Source: a virus
Virus record (IMG/VR): IMGVR_UViG_3300031886_000011
Location: 1 to 41,546 of that record
Direction: 5' to 3' (one strand)
DNA length: 41,546 bases
In this document: positions 1 through 9,250 of the stretch, in pieces
How the letters are laid out: the number at the start of each line of letters is the position of its first letter
Numbering within the stretch: the stretch's first letter is position 1
The notes under the pieces: generated by a model
Database searches by the model: none
What the model saw: the letters and a program-made list of their open reading frames with translations, nothing else
Told to the model about the DNA's origin: nothing
Program-made: the position numbers and the translations under genes

Positions 1-252
1 TTCAGGTGTCCGCGTTTTTTCTTCGGGAGCAGCCTCAGAGACATACTCAGCTTCCGCAAGTTGTTTGGTATGCAGCTCATACAATCTTTTAGCTGTCTCT
101 AACTTCGCTTTGTCGCTGTTGCGATTATCTACATGTTTCCTGAATTTTTTAGGAAGCAACTCATAGTAATCCTCCCATGTTTCAGGCTCGGTGGGAGCAG
201 GTTTGGCGAACTCCTCTTTAAGCGCGATATTCCCCTTGGAAATCTCAAGCCA
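1..252. repeat. Terminal direct repeat, left copy
   Basis: These 252 bases are repeated at 41295-41546, the very end of the window. The match is exact apart from seven substitutions clustered at 107, 113, 114, 116, 118, 119 and 125. The repeat lies inside a protein-coding gene and reaches both ends of the window, which is what redundant ends of a circular assembly look like. A true packaged terminal repeat inside a gene would be unusual. I infer a genome of about 41,294 bases. Confidence 0.95.
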
Positions 253-2313
253 CCTCTTTGCCTCAGCTTCGTTCTTCTCTGTTCCGCGCCCATACTGATA
301 CATCTGTGACAGCTCAAACTGAGCATCCTGCACCCCATCCTCAGCCTTGAGCTTCGCGATCCTGAAAGCCCTTTGTTCCTCAGTCTCAATAGGTTGCGGA
401 GTCTTCACAACAACATCCTCAACCTCAGGGGTTTCTGCTAGTGGAGCTTCAGTCTGCGTATAGGTTGATGGAGCAGAAATGTCAGGTGAAGACATCTCAG
501 GTATGCTCTTCACTAACTCAGCCATATGCTCCTCAGTCAGGAATGGAGCCATGACACGAACCTTTCCGCCACCCTTCAGAAGACCAATGCCCTTACCGTC
601 AGGGGCAAGGTTTTCCTCCATCCATTCAAACGCCTTCCTTCGACTTGTCTTTACTCCGTCACCCCGGAAAGCAATCCACCCCTTAGGCTTGCTATGGTCC
701 GGACTCTGATCCTTGTCATAGATTCCTAGTATGATTCCGTCGTTATAAAACTCCTCAGCTAACTCTGCTGATTCCGCTTCAGTTAATTCAAATTGCTCGG
801 CAAACTCTTCAGGTTCTGCATTGTAAATATCGCTGGCAAACTCCTTATATTTGTCCTTCAATACCTGCTCGTTAACCCCCTGATTGACTGCAAGGTAGAA
901 GTAATCCGTGTTGTCGATTTCATCCCAAATCTGCTCAATCGGTATGCCCTGCTCCTGACGCTCCTTTAACTGCTTGGCTAAACCTTCTCGCTGTATTCTG
1001 TCCTGAAGATCAACCTTGCCTTCGCGTCCATATTTCCAAATTTGTCCAACCCCGGCTTGCGCCACATGAGTGGGAATCTCGGCAAAAGCTTCTAGGAGAA
1101 CCTCATTCCACCTGAATTCCTGCCCGGACAATATCTGACCCAAGCCTTCACCCGTCATCCCTAACGCGCCTTGGCCAGCAAGTTCCGTTGCCCATACAGT
1201 GCTTTTCCTCACCGGGACAGCAGCCAATCTTGGAGCTGCTGTGTTCTTGTTCCAAAGAATGTTTCTTCCTCCCCCTGCTATACCAGCCGAAAATGCATCG
1301 AATGCCCCAACGGTTAAGCCGTGTATCATCGCTGTTTTTCTTGCGGAATCCCTTACCTTGGGATCGTTTATGGCAGCTAAAAGAGCTTCCGGGTCTTGGA
1401 TGCTCTTGCCTTCCTTCCCAATCTCATTCTGAATGGAATTCAGGTAGGTTGAAGTAGCTGTAAGCGAATGACTTGTGAGTCCCATCCCGGCGTAAATGCC
1501 TCCGGCGGTTCCCGTTCCAACCCCTATTGGCCCCACAACAAATCCGGTGCCTGCCCCCAAGGCTGCACCTTGGAGTATCTTTCCGGGTTGGTATCTTCCC
1601 TTGGAATCATACCCCCCAAGCACGCCAACACCGATCTGGGCAGAAAGTGATTCAACGGCAGCAGGAAGAACAACGTCAAAAGGGTTTTGCACCAAAATTC
1701 CAAGAGCATCAAGGAACCCATCAGATTCGTAGTATGCCTTGAGGTCTTCGCTTACATGAAGCTTGCCCTTCTCCCTCTCAATCGCAGCAATCTGTCTTGC
1801 TGCATCCATGTTGCCGATCACATCATCCCCGCTTTTATGGAGATCAAAACCGACAAGAAGAGACTGCTTCGCCAACATAGTCCCCCTATCCACGGAGTCC
1901 CCTAAAGTCTGAGCATAGCTTTGCGTCCCGCTTAATACGCTCCTGCCTGCACTTTTAACTGCATCTGTGTAAGCCTCCAAGGCTTCTTTCCCGATGTAAT
2001 CCGGTTCTGCTTTGCGACCAGCCACCCTTTGGACAAACGGCTCATCCCATAGCTCAAACTTCTTGGGTAAATTAATATCAGCGCGAACCTTGTTCTCCAA
2101 TGCATTCAGGTTGCGAACTTGGTCAGCATCAAAGATGACTCCGCTATCAAGGAGGTTAAGTGACTTGGCTCTGTTATGTACCCTAGCTAACCCTGCATCC
2201 ATCTTCAGAAGCTCAGGGTTGGCTGCACCTAAGGCTAAGGCTATTTCCTCATCAGTCTTGTTGCCAAGTTGATGCCAATACTTCCTCCTATACTGATCTA
2301 TTAGTGAAGACAT
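1..2313 (-). CDS. Giant polyvalent/virion protein, N-terminal 771 residues (runs off the left edge)
   Basis: The frame starts with ATG at 2313, four bases after the stop of the 731-residue gene upstream, and stays open to base 1. It joins in frame to the frame ending at 33369 when the window is closed at the terminal repeat, giving about 3,412 residues. Residues ~200-285 are hydrophobic and Gly/Ala rich, like the membrane-active stretches of phage ejection proteins. Residues ~651-692 form one Sel1-like (TPR-type) repeat with the usual AQ, Y-x-x-G-x-G and EA-x-x-W positions. Around these the protein is acidic and Pro/Glu rich. The position, last in the virion operon after two probable internal proteins, suggests a protein injected with the DNA. 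Its size and domain mix match the large polyvalent proteins of phages and conjugative elements. Function is inferred, not shown. Confidence 0.85.
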   Translation of the reverse strand, partial: MSSLIDQYRRKYWHQLGNKTDEEIALALGAANPELLKMDAGLARVHNRAKSLNLLDSGVIFDADQVRNLNALENKVRADINLPKKFELWDEPFVQRVAGRKAEPDYIGKEALEAYTDAVKSAGRSVLSGTQSYAQTLGDSVDRGTMLAKQSLLVGFDLHKSGDDVIGNMDAARQIAAIEREKGKLHVSEDLKAYYESDGFLDALGILVQNPFDVVLPAAVESLSAQIGVGVLGGYDSKGRYQPGKILQGAALGAGTGFVVGPIGVGTGTAGGIYAGMGLTSHSLTATSTYLNSIQNEIGKEGKSIQDPEALLAAINDPKVRDSARKTAMIHGLTVGAFDAFSAGIAGGGRNILWNKNTAAPRLAAVPVRKSTVWATELAGQGALGMTGEGLGQILSGQEFRWNEVLLEAFAEIPTHVAQAGVGQIWKYGREGKVDLQDRIQREGLAKQLKERQEQGIPIEQIWDEIDNTDYFYLAVNQGVNEQVLKDKYKEFASDIYNAEPEEFAEQFELTEAESAELAEEFYNDGIILGIYDKDQSPDHSKPKGWIAFRGDGVKTSRRKAFEWMEENLAPDGKGIGLLKGGGKVRVMAPFLTEEHMAELVKSIPEMSSPDISAPSTYTQTEAPLAETPEVEDVVVKTPQPIETEEQRAFRIAKLKAEDGVQDAQFELSQMYQYGRGTEKNEAEAKRWLEISKGNIALKEEFAKPAPTEPETWEDYYELLPKKFRKHVDNRNSDKAKLETAKRLYELHTKQLAEAEYVSEAAPEEKTRTPE

Positions 2314-2316
2314 TCC

Positions 2317-4512
2317 TTACTTCTTGGTTGGGTCAGGTATGCGTGGTGGCTGTCCATCATCTTCCAATGGCTCCCAATCTGGCTTAATAGGTGGGCGTGG
2401 AGGAGCGTCAGTTGGGTGCCCAAACAAGACTTCTCTCCAGTATTCCCTATCCTCAGGCGACAATTTCTTCATTGCATCCTGAGCAGCTTTCATTGCCTTA
2501 TTCTGTTCCCGGCCTTTCTCCTTCTTAACTTTCTCCTTATCGGATTCCCTATACTGTGAACCAGATGGTCCCGGCTGAAGGAGCTTGACCACGGTTTTCC
2601 ATGCCTCATCCGCAGCTTCTCGTTCCGCAGGTGTTTCTGTTCGGAACCCAAACACATCCAAGCCTTTACTCTTGTTCTCTTTAGCTTGGCGGGTGAAACG
2701 ATTGTAGCTCTTTAAGTCAGATTTATCCTTGCTCTCTTTTTGCTCTTTCTCAAGTTCATCCAAAGTTCTTTTAAGGTCAGGATGCTTTTCATTTTCCTCA
2801 GCAACAAGGGCATCAAGAGTGCGTCCCATAGCGTTAATCGGTTCAGGCGATACCTTGAGTCTCTCAGCAAGCGGGACATCCGGTTTGTGAGATAGGAACG
2901 CCAGCTCGGAAAGAGCATTCGCAGCATCCGGATCAGACTCTGCCCAATCGGCCCAATTTTTTATAATCTGTAATGCCTTCGGAACAACCGGATGAACGTC
3001 CTTCGGAAGGTTTGTTTTAATTGCGGAAACTTGCTGCTTATCACTAAGCTTCTGCCATTCATCTTTAAGCTCCGGTGTAAGAATGTCTTCCCGAATTACG
3101 GGAGCTGTCTTCTGCTCAGGCGTATCAGGAAATGGAGCTTGCCGACGCAACTCTTCTCTTCCCCAATCTATCTCACCTTGTCCCGTCCCTTCCAGCCTTG
3201 CTCGGAACTCTGGCTTGGCGGCCTCAGGTTCTGGCGCAAATGGGTCTTCCAAGGGCATCCCACCGCCCGGAAGCCCTATCCCTCCTGCTTGCTTCCTCTC
3301 TCCACGTCTGGCGTGTGTCTCTTCTCTGTCTTGGGTATCCCAGAAGCCCTTCAGGCTTGGGTCGATAGAGAGAGCAGCATCCTGAGCGGCCTTGTTCGGG
3401 AACGAAGAGTATCTAGCATCAGTTTGGGCACCCGGAAAGCCTGCGGGAGACCGCTTCCGCTCTGTATGCGTTGTTTTGATTTTTATTTCTCCGGCTTTTA
3501 CTCGGGCGTCTGCATTTGGTGGATTGATAAGCTCATTTCCGGATTTGTCTGTGTAAACAGTCGTAGTGTCAGTTGAGATGCCTCCGGTATCTGTCCTAGT
3601 TGAGCTAAGTTTTGCTAAGGCTCCATACTCTTTCACCTTGGCATTCAGGTTTGCTCGTGATAGCTGTGCATTTAATACCAGCCCTTGAACTACGTTGCCT
3701 TCGTGAACCACTACATTCCCGTCAATGTCCAAAAGGTCAGTAGGCTCATACACCCAGATTGAAGAATCCCCCGCCAACATTGCTGGGGAAAGTCCCGGCA
3801 CGGTTTCTGCCAAATGGTAGGCTAATGCCTTTACTCTTATTTCCGCCATTTCTGCAATAGCCTTCTGCTTGAGGGAATCTTTATCCGAAAATTCAGCCGT
3901 TGCTTTCCATGATTCCCACTTGGAGGAAAGCTCCGGATCAGACTTCATTTTGTTCTGCAGAACCATGTCCACTCCGCGAGCCTCAGTCGCATCCAAGGCT
4001 CCACGCCTTTTTGCGATCCACTCAGCCTTCTGGGTGAGAACCTGCCTGATTGCGCTGGCTTCCCTTGGCCGAGTAGATGTGCGACCAGTTGGAGAACCGC
4101 CACGCTTTGGTTCAATTTTTGCCTCATATACGGATAGCTCTTCAAGAAGGGTTTTAACATCAAGTAGGGTTTCAGCCTCCTTAGATTTTTTGTAAAAATT
4201 TAAATACTCCTCCTTCGCCTCCTTCTCCATCTCCATATCAAGCTTTATGTCTTTTATCCCTAACTTAAGCTTTTTGTTCTCCAGCAATCTCTTTTCCTGC
4301 ATTGCATCCTGCTCTTGCTCATATTTAGTTTTGCCCGTCTCATCATCCGTCTGCATCATCTGCTCATGCTGAATACGCGCAGGTTCATTCATCTCCCTAG
4401 TCAGGTCTAGCTTCTCCTGACCCTGCTTCAGTGACTCGGCACCTTGATTGGCGCGTATGATGTTTGAGTGAATACTATTCCAATTCTTTAGTCCTGCTTC
4501 AAATCCAGTCAT
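2317..4512 (-). CDS. Probable internal virion protein, 731 aa, unknown family
   Basis: The start is supported by AGGA eight bases before the ATG. The protein is highly charged: residues ~20-125 are Lys/Glu/Gln rich and should form a long coiled coil, and residues ~530-690 are again Lys/Glu rich helices. The middle (residues ~250-370) looks more globular, with beta-like Val/Thr stretches. The C-terminus is Pro rich. No enzyme motif or signal peptide is visible. It lies between a Gln/Gly-rich probable virion protein and the giant gene, four bases from the latter, the place where short-tailed phages encode internal (ejection) proteins. I do not recognise the family; the role is inferred from position and composition only. 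Confidence 0.75.
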   Translation of the reverse strand: MTGFEAGLKNWNSIHSNIIRANQGAESLKQGQEKLDLTREMNEPARIQHEQMMQTDDETGKTKYEQEQDAMQEKRLLENKKLKLGIKDIKLDMEMEKEAKEEYLNFYKKSKEAETLLDVKTLLEELSVYEAKIEPKRGGSPTGRTSTRPREASAIRQVLTQKAEWIAKRRGALDATEARGVDMVLQNKMKSDPELSSKWESWKATAEFSDKDSLKQKAIAEMAEIRVKALAYHLAETVPGLSPAMLAGDSSIWVYEPTDLLDIDGNVVVHEGNVVQGLVLNAQLSRANLNAKVKEYGALAKLSSTRTDTGGISTDTTTVYTDKSGNELINPPNADARVKAGEIKIKTTHTERKRSPAGFPGAQTDARYSSFPNKAAQDAALSIDPSLKGFWDTQDREETHARRGERKQAGGIGLPGGGMPLEDPFAPEPEAAKPEFRARLEGTGQGEIDWGREELRRQAPFPDTPEQKTAPVIREDILTPELKDEWQKLSDKQQVSAIKTNLPKDVHPVVPKALQIIKNWADWAESDPDAANALSELAFLSHKPDVPLAERLKVSPEPINAMGRTLDALVAEENEKHPDLKRTLDELEKEQKESKDKSDLKSYNRFTRQAKENKSKGLDVFGFRTETPAEREAADEAWKTVVKLLQPGPSGSQYRESDKEKVKKEKGREQNKAMKAAQDAMKKLSPEDREYWREVLFGHPTDAPPRPPIKPDWEPLEDDGQPPRIPDPTKK

Positions 4513-4521
4513 AATTATTTC

Positions 4522-5514
4522 CTATTGATTCGGTGTTCCAAATACAGAATAACCCCTAAACGCCTGACCTACTCCACCCATGAAGCTGCCACCCGCGCTG
4601 AGTGCCCCCCCGATTCCGCCGCCTAATGCAGTCATACCCATACCAGCTATACCGCCGAGTATGTTTCCAAACGGATCACCACCGTGTTGTAGTTGAGCAC
4701 CATATATCTGCCCAGCAGTTCCGTATGTGTTGGCTGCAAACTGTGATCCCATAGCTCCTGCATTCGGGTTCTGTCCCATCCCAAGCTGAAGTGCGCTGGG
4801 CATAAATGGCGCAGCACCCTGCTGTGCTCCTGCTGTCTGCCCGAATTGCGCTGTCTGTGGCTGCCCCACGTAAGCTCTAGCCATATTCATCCGCTGGTTA
4901 AGGAGGTTTCTCCCCATCCCGAATTGCTGGAACATTTCCCCTACAGCAGGAGCATCACCCAACATTGGACCTCCGCGAGCTGCCGATGCCCTGCGGAATG
5001 ATTGCTCTGCAAATCGTTGCTCCTCTTCGCTAAGGGACATACCAGCCTCAAGCTGTTCAAGCGTCTTGCTCGCAAGCTTCTGGCGAACCTCCGCACCAAT
5101 GGGATCAGCCCTCTCAATCTGGGACAAAGCTTCATCCAAGAATTCTCCACCATATTGTTTCTGAATATCCAATGCCATCTCTGCCATTGCATCTGCAGAT
5201 GTTCTCCGTGCCTGCAGGTCTATAACCTGCTGATCTAGATCGCCTATTCCCGTGAAGTCATAGTCTACAGTCCTTCCCCCAACTGTAACTGATCCGGCCC
5301 TGCCCATCTTGGCAGCAGCCTCAACCTGCTTACGCGCAGGAAAGCTTTCAATATCCGTATACACTGCCTCTCGGTTAGCCTCCGCATAATCCGGTGGCGG
5401 GGGAGGATCAGGGGAACCCCCACATCTAGCGTCAGTGGCTGTCCAATAGGCATCTCGGTATGCCCCCACAATTGTCTTGGCCCTTTTCAGGCATTCAAGG
5501 TACTGCTTATTCAT
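4522..5514 (-). CDS. Probable internal virion or tail protein, 330 aa
   Basis: I start this gene at the ATG at 5514 rather than the one at 5532, because AGGAG lies at a good distance from 5514 and that start follows the previous stop (5518-5516) directly. Residues ~1-35 hold several aromatic and Cys residues, followed by a short run of prolines. Residues ~60-180 are helical and Glu/Gln/Arg rich. Residues ~185-330 are low complexity (Gly, Ala, Gln, Met) and end in a Gly-rich hydrophobic stretch. This build recalls small internal virion proteins of short-tailed phages that line the ejection channel. No catalytic motif is visible. The link to ejection is inference from position next to the 731-residue and giant proteins. 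Confidence 0.75.
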   Translation of the reverse strand: MNKQYLECLKRAKTIVGAYRDAYWTATDARCGGSPDPPPPPDYAEANREAVYTDIESFPARKQVEAAAKMGRAGSVTVGGRTVDYDFTGIGDLDQQVIDLQARRTSADAMAEMALDIQKQYGGEFLDEALSQIERADPIGAEVRQKLASKTLEQLEAGMSLSEEEQRFAEQSFRRASAARGGPMLGDAPAVGEMFQQFGMGRNLLNQRMNMARAYVGQPQTAQFGQTAGAQQGAAPFMPSALQLGMGQNPNAGAMGSQFAANTYGTAGQIYGAQLQHGGDPFGNILGGIAGMGMTALGGGIGGALSAGGSFMGGVGQAFRGYSVFGTPNQ

Positions 5515-5515
5515 G

Positions 5516-5941
5516 TTAGATTCTCCTGCCAAGCCTCTCTATAAACTCAGCACTGTACTGTTTCATTCTACCATTTCTCTTTGCCAATAGTTTAAGACTT
5601 CTCCAACCGGGGCACCTCTCAGACAGCTTTTCGACAATAGCTCGTAGTGCCTCCCGGTTTTTGCATATAACGCTTGAGATAAACAAGCAGTCCCCTCCGT
5701 CATTCCATCTCGTCCAATGCGTGTGCAGGTCGTCTTCATCACATCTCCATCCAACTCCAATTCCAACCATGTCACCATCATCCTCAGCGAGGAATACACC
5801 TCTATCTTGGTTGTAATATCCGAGGAATACTTCCAATAGACTGTCCTCCCATCCTCCGAAACATAGCCCTCTGGTGTCATTTCTAACACAGAAATTAACC
5901 ACTTCAGCCAACGGGAATCTCTTAGGTCTACGCTCATTCAT
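5516..5941 (-). CDS. GNAT-like acetyltransferase-fold protein, 141 aa
   Basis: The start codon overlaps the stop of the nozzle gene in a TAATG junction, so translation is probably coupled. The pattern is GNAT-like: a strand with G-V-F-L-A-E, an acidic turn and D-M-V-G-I-G-V-G (residues ~49-64), then C-L-F-I-S-S-V-I before a helix (residues ~85-110), and a final strand/helix with R-N-G-R-M-K-Q-Y. The classical R/Q-x-x-G-x-G/A acetyl-CoA loop is not clear, so the domain may have lost catalysis. Proteins of this shape sit near tail and internal virion genes in many short-tailed phages. The alternative is a structural protein with a related fold. Confidence 0.6.
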   Translation of the reverse strand: MNERRPKRFPLAEVVNFCVRNDTRGLCFGGWEDSLLEVFLGYYNQDRGVFLAEDDGDMVGIGVGWRCDEDDLHTHWTRWNDGGDCLFISSVICKNREALRAIVEKLSERCPGWRSLKLLAKRNGRMKQYSAEFIERLGRRI

Positions 5942-7521
5942 TACCCCAGTTTTTCCAAGGTCATTGAGTTTACAAATGCGCTGGACTTTATGGAACGCAA
6001 ATGCAGTTTTCCGGAACTTGATGCCACCTTAATCTGCATTTCATTAAAGTTGCCTTGAGAGATAAGATTGTATGCCCTTGTCACGGGACTAAGGCTTGGT
6101 AGGGAAAATGGTAAATCAATCGGAAGGTTCACCCCGGTGAATCGCGTGTCAATGTTGCTCGGATGAATGACCTTCTCGGTTTCCGTATCAATTATCGAAC
6201 GCACCTCAACGCAGTGACAACCAGCGGGAGAGTTGGATAGTTCAAACTCTACATTATTGCCAAGCTTAGGGGAAAAGAAGTCGCCAAAGGTTAACCCACG
6301 GGAGATTACATGGGAGCTTATGTCTGTCCCGTTGTCCTGATATGAGGATAAATCCTCACTTGCAGCAGTCTCATAATCAAGCCATGTAAGTATGTTTCCG
6401 GAGTTATCGCCAAACACCAACTTGGGAACCCCGCTGAATGCAGAGATGGTAAATGCCCTTGGCGTCCAGCCCGTCCAATATCCGCTCCAACTTTTTGTGA
6501 CAGTATTAAAGACCAGCACATAGTTTGGGGTGACAGATGAATCCAGAGGAACAGCAAGTATGTATTTGTTATTCCAAAACTTTGCACAAGCTGTCCCAAC
6601 TGCTGACCAATTGATCCTTGCAATTAAATCACCTATTGGTGGGGAAAGGGGTTCAGACACGGAACTCTGTGCGCCAGCCAAGATAGTCCTGACAGTCCTT
6701 ACACCATCCCTAGCCAAGAAGAAAACATCGGCCCCAGCTTGGGCAATCGTCCGGTGAGCCACACATCCGACAGTGTTGTCAATCCGGTGGACATTCCAAT
6801 TTGCGGCAGTAGTCTCAGCAGGGTCGGCAGCTACGACATGGATGCTATGCTCCTTGAATACCAGCAAGTTGTGGTTGTACCAACTGACAATCCCGGTAAT
6901 TGGATCACCCTCTCCGCGACCCACTCTGAAGCTATACGCCGCAGAAGCCCATGTAGTCCCGTCAACAACATCACTAGCAACAACCTCATCGTCATTATCT
7001 GTTGTGTTAGCTGCGAACAATCTGCTGGTATGATTAATAAGGAACTTGCATTTAGGGGGGTTATCTGTTCCGACAGTTCTGTCGCTTCCCAAGTCTGTAA
7101 ATGTGGATGTGCTCAATGAATGAACATTACTGTTACCGCCATCAGTAAAGAAAACCTTATCAAAGAATTGCGTCATCTCCACGTTCGCGGAACTATTCGG
7201 GGTGTAGCCCGACACCGAAGACCAAGAACTGCCCGTGGATTCATATACAACCCCATTGGATACAGCCAGAAGCTTTTCAAGGCTTGGAGTGTCGTAATAC
7301 CCAATCCCTTGGATCGGGTTGGTTAGGGTTGCTCCAACAATCTCAGTTCCCCTCCGGGTGATGATTGCCCCGAACCTATCAATGTCCATGTTCTTGGACT
7401 CAGAATACTGTTCAGGTTTTAGAAGATTTGCCCTGACGTTACTTACCTGCCCACCAACAAATGTACCGCATAGGTCGTAACCAACCGGATCATCTATTCC
7501 ATCATTGAAAAATATGGGCAT
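5941..7521 (-). CDS. Tail nozzle / tail tubular protein B-like (phage stabilisation protein), 526 aa
   Basis: The start is placed at ATG 7521 because it forms a TAATG overlap with the upstream stop. An earlier in-frame ATG at 7545 would force a longer overlap. The protein is rich in beta strands and aromatic residues. It has repeated blade-like segments with G-I-G-Y-Y, L-L-A-V-S-N-G, V-F-F-T-D-G, R-L-F-A-A-N and V-F-F-L-A-R-D-G-V (residues ~70-290), as in the beta-propeller of P22 gp10-like and T7 gp12-like tail proteins. The C-terminal third ends in a beta-sandwich-like region. It lies directly after the adaptor gene, the usual order. The product should sit at the tip of a short tail and contact the fibres. 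Family call by pattern only. Confidence 0.75.
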   Translation of the reverse strand: MPIFFNDGIDDPVGYDLCGTFVGGQVSNVRANLLKPEQYSESKNMDIDRFGAIITRRGTEIVGATLTNPIQGIGYYDTPSLEKLLAVSNGVVYESTGSSWSSVSGYTPNSSANVEMTQFFDKVFFTDGGNSNVHSLSTSTFTDLGSDRTVGTDNPPKCKFLINHTSRLFAANTTDNDDEVVASDVVDGTTWASAAYSFRVGRGEGDPITGIVSWYNHNLLVFKEHSIHVVAADPAETTAANWNVHRIDNTVGCVAHRTIAQAGADVFFLARDGVRTVRTILAGAQSSVSEPLSPPIGDLIARINWSAVGTACAKFWNNKYILAVPLDSSVTPNYVLVFNTVTKSWSGYWTGWTPRAFTISAFSGVPKLVFGDNSGNILTWLDYETAASEDLSSYQDNGTDISSHVISRGLTFGDFFSPKLGNNVEFELSNSPAGCHCVEVRSIIDTETEKVIHPSNIDTRFTGVNLPIDLPFSLPSLSPVTRAYNLISQGNFNEMQIKVASSSGKLHLRSIKSSAFVNSMTLEKLG

Positions 7522-8222
7522 TATATAAAGTCCCCAGCATTCCATTCTCCTGCGACTTGCGGCACAATCCGTGTTACTCTTGCGCTCTGGTGTACGTCCA
7601 AGTCTCTAGCCACAGCCATCTGCCCTGCAGCTTCCTGATACTTGATTTGTGCCTTACCGTATTGTCGCATATGTTCCAAAGTGTCTCCCTCCACGAACGC
7701 CAGCAGTGCGTTTTCAATACCGTTGATTGTCGGCTCCCCGGTATCGGCCATTAATGGCAGCATATCGGTGTCCGTGGAGGATGAGGTTGTCCATGTATTC
7801 CCGTCGGATGTTATCTTTAACTTGCCGAGCACGAGGAGCGATTTCTCTTTGTCCGGCTTCCTTAGCAGCTTTATCTTTGCGTTTCCACTGCTATCCCTTG
7901 GCAGCGTAATAAAGTTTGTAACCGATCCAGCATCATTAAATAGCGTGGGATCAATCTGGAATACAGTCTGATGATCAATTGGGATTATCTCCATGTCATT
8001 CCATCGGGCAGAGACGGGAAAGTCCACGGTACTATTAAGCGTAACGTCCTCAGTATCAACGGCAACAGTGTATGTCGTAGTCCCCAAGGATTGACGCCAT
8101 AAGGCAGAATCCCAAATCATTTCGTAACGTCTGTCTATGAACTTCTTGATAAGGGCGATACTGTCAGTATCAGTCTTCTGAACCTTATCCCCCACGAATT
8201 GTGCCATTGATGCTTTTTTCAT
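7521..8222 (-). CDS. Head-to-tail adaptor / tail tubular protein A-like, 233 aa
   Basis: The start is set at ATG 8222, which follows the upstream stop by two bases. The in-frame ATG at 8282 would overlap the upstream gene by 58 bases. The order of elements fits T7 gp11/P22 gp4-like adaptors: a helical N-terminus with K-K-F-I-D-R-R-Y-E-M-I-W-D (residues ~22-40), a beta-rich middle with Y-T-V-A-V-D and L-P-R-D-S-S-G, and a C-terminal helical pair rich in Ala/Gln (residues ~165-210). The length is typical. It should bind under the portal and connect it to the nozzle encoded next. Confidence 0.65.
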   Translation of the reverse strand: MKKASMAQFVGDKVQKTDTDSIALIKKFIDRRYEMIWDSALWRQSLGTTTYTVAVDTEDVTLNSTVDFPVSARWNDMEIIPIDHQTVFQIDPTLFNDAGSVTNFITLPRDSSGNAKIKLLRKPDKEKSLLVLGKLKITSDGNTWTTSSSTDTDMLPLMADTGEPTINGIENALLAFVEGDTLEHMRQYGKAQIKYQEAAGQMAVARDLDVHQSARVTRIVPQVAGEWNAGDFI

Positions 8223-8224
8223 AA

Positions 8225-9247
8225 TCAATATACCAAAACTACCTTGCCGTCGCTGCCAGAGCCGGCTGCCACGACCGGCCACGAAATGCCTCCCCGTCCA
8301 CCACCGCCAGCATCAAGTATGCCTACTGACCGACCGCCATCACCTGATCTATTGCTATCGCCAGCGTCAGTCGTCGCAATGAACCCCACCTTTCCAGCAA
8401 CTCCAGACTGACCAAATTTAGTGCTTGGAGCGGAACCGCTAGCACCAGCGGCACCGTCACCAGTCCATGCACCCGTGCCTCCGACACCATAATCAGCATT
8501 TACCAGCGTTGAGCCGCCCTCTTTAAAATAAGAAGGTTCTCCGTCGTTTTGTTCATTGTAGGCAGCAGCCGCGCCTCCTGCCCCAACACCGACCGTGTAA
8601 TCAGTCGCGGGAGTTACAGTGAGCAACTCTTGGGCGAAAGAGCCACTGCCACCGCCACCGCCGAAGAATGGTCCACCTGACCCTGCACATTGAGCACCAC
8701 CACCGCCGCTGCCCGTTGCATAAACCCAAACCTTGGTCACACCGGCAGGGCACGTCCAAGTAGTGTCCCCCGTGGATGTGAATTCCACGACGTTTGTGAA
8801 TCCCGCTGCCGCACCGTCGCTTGCAGCAGTAATACGCCCCTGCTGATCCACGGTTATGTTTGCATTGGTGTAGGCATCCGGAGTCACCGCTGTATCCGCC
8901 AGCTTGGCTGCCGTTACATTATCATCAGCAATCTTAACCGTTGTAACTGCATCAGCCTCAATTTCAGCAATTGCAATCGTTCCGCTCGCAGCAGCAGTAA
9001 TCCTGCCCTGAGCGTCAACTGTAATATCAGCCGTGCTATAGGCTCCAGCAGTTACCGCAGTATTTGCCAGCTTATCAACCGTTACCGCATCATCAGCAAT
9101 CTTGACAGATGTGACAGCATCATCAGCCAACTCGGTTGACCCGATTACACCAGCGTTGATTGTTGCACTGTCAATAAATGCATTTAACTTGGTATGATCT
9201 ACGGTTTCCCCGTCAACCCATGTCCGCCCTTTGGTAATGTCCGGCAT
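8225..9247 (-). CDS. Glycine-rich tail fibre/tip protein, 340 aa
   Basis: AGGAG lies seven bases before the ATG. After a short head (T-W-V-D-G-E-T-V-D-H-T-K-L-N, a common fibre start) comes a duplicated unit: each copy has DAVT-VKIADD-VT, KLA-TAVT and ITVD-QGRITAA, in residues ~40-95 and ~97-145, the usual shaft repeats of phage fibres. From ~150 a tip domain begins with T-W-T-C-P-A-G-V-T-K-V-W-V, followed by long Gly runs (residues ~180-330) and a final G-K-V-V-L-V-Y. Gly-rich tips of this type occur in receptor-binding proteins of several phages. Host receptor contact is inferred. Confidence 0.75.
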   Translation of the reverse strand: MPDITKGRTWVDGETVDHTKLNAFIDSATINAGVIGSTELADDAVTSVKIADDAVTVDKLANTAVTAGAYSTADITVDAQGRITAAASGTIAIAEIEADAVTTVKIADDNVTAAKLADTAVTPDAYTNANITVDQQGRITAASDGAAAGFTNVVEFTSTGDTTWTCPAGVTKVWVYATGSGGGGAQCAGSGGPFFGGGGGSGSFAQELLTVTPATDYTVGVGAGGAAAAYNEQNDGEPSYFKEGGSTLVNADYGVGGTGAWTGDGAAGASGSAPSTKFGQSGVAGKVGFIATTDAGDSNRSGDGGRSVGILDAGGGGRGGISWPVVAAGSGSDGKVVLVY

Positions 9248-9250
9248 TTT

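Noticed and set aside
107-125. Variation by a diversity-generating retroelement
   Set aside because: The changes are not limited to template adenines and no reverse transcriptase or template repeat is present.
2992-3576. 194-codon plus-strand frame inside the 731-residue gene
   Set aside because: It lies opposite a well-supported minus-strand gene, lacks a ribosome site, and its Leu/Ser/Cys-rich composition is typical of antisense frames.
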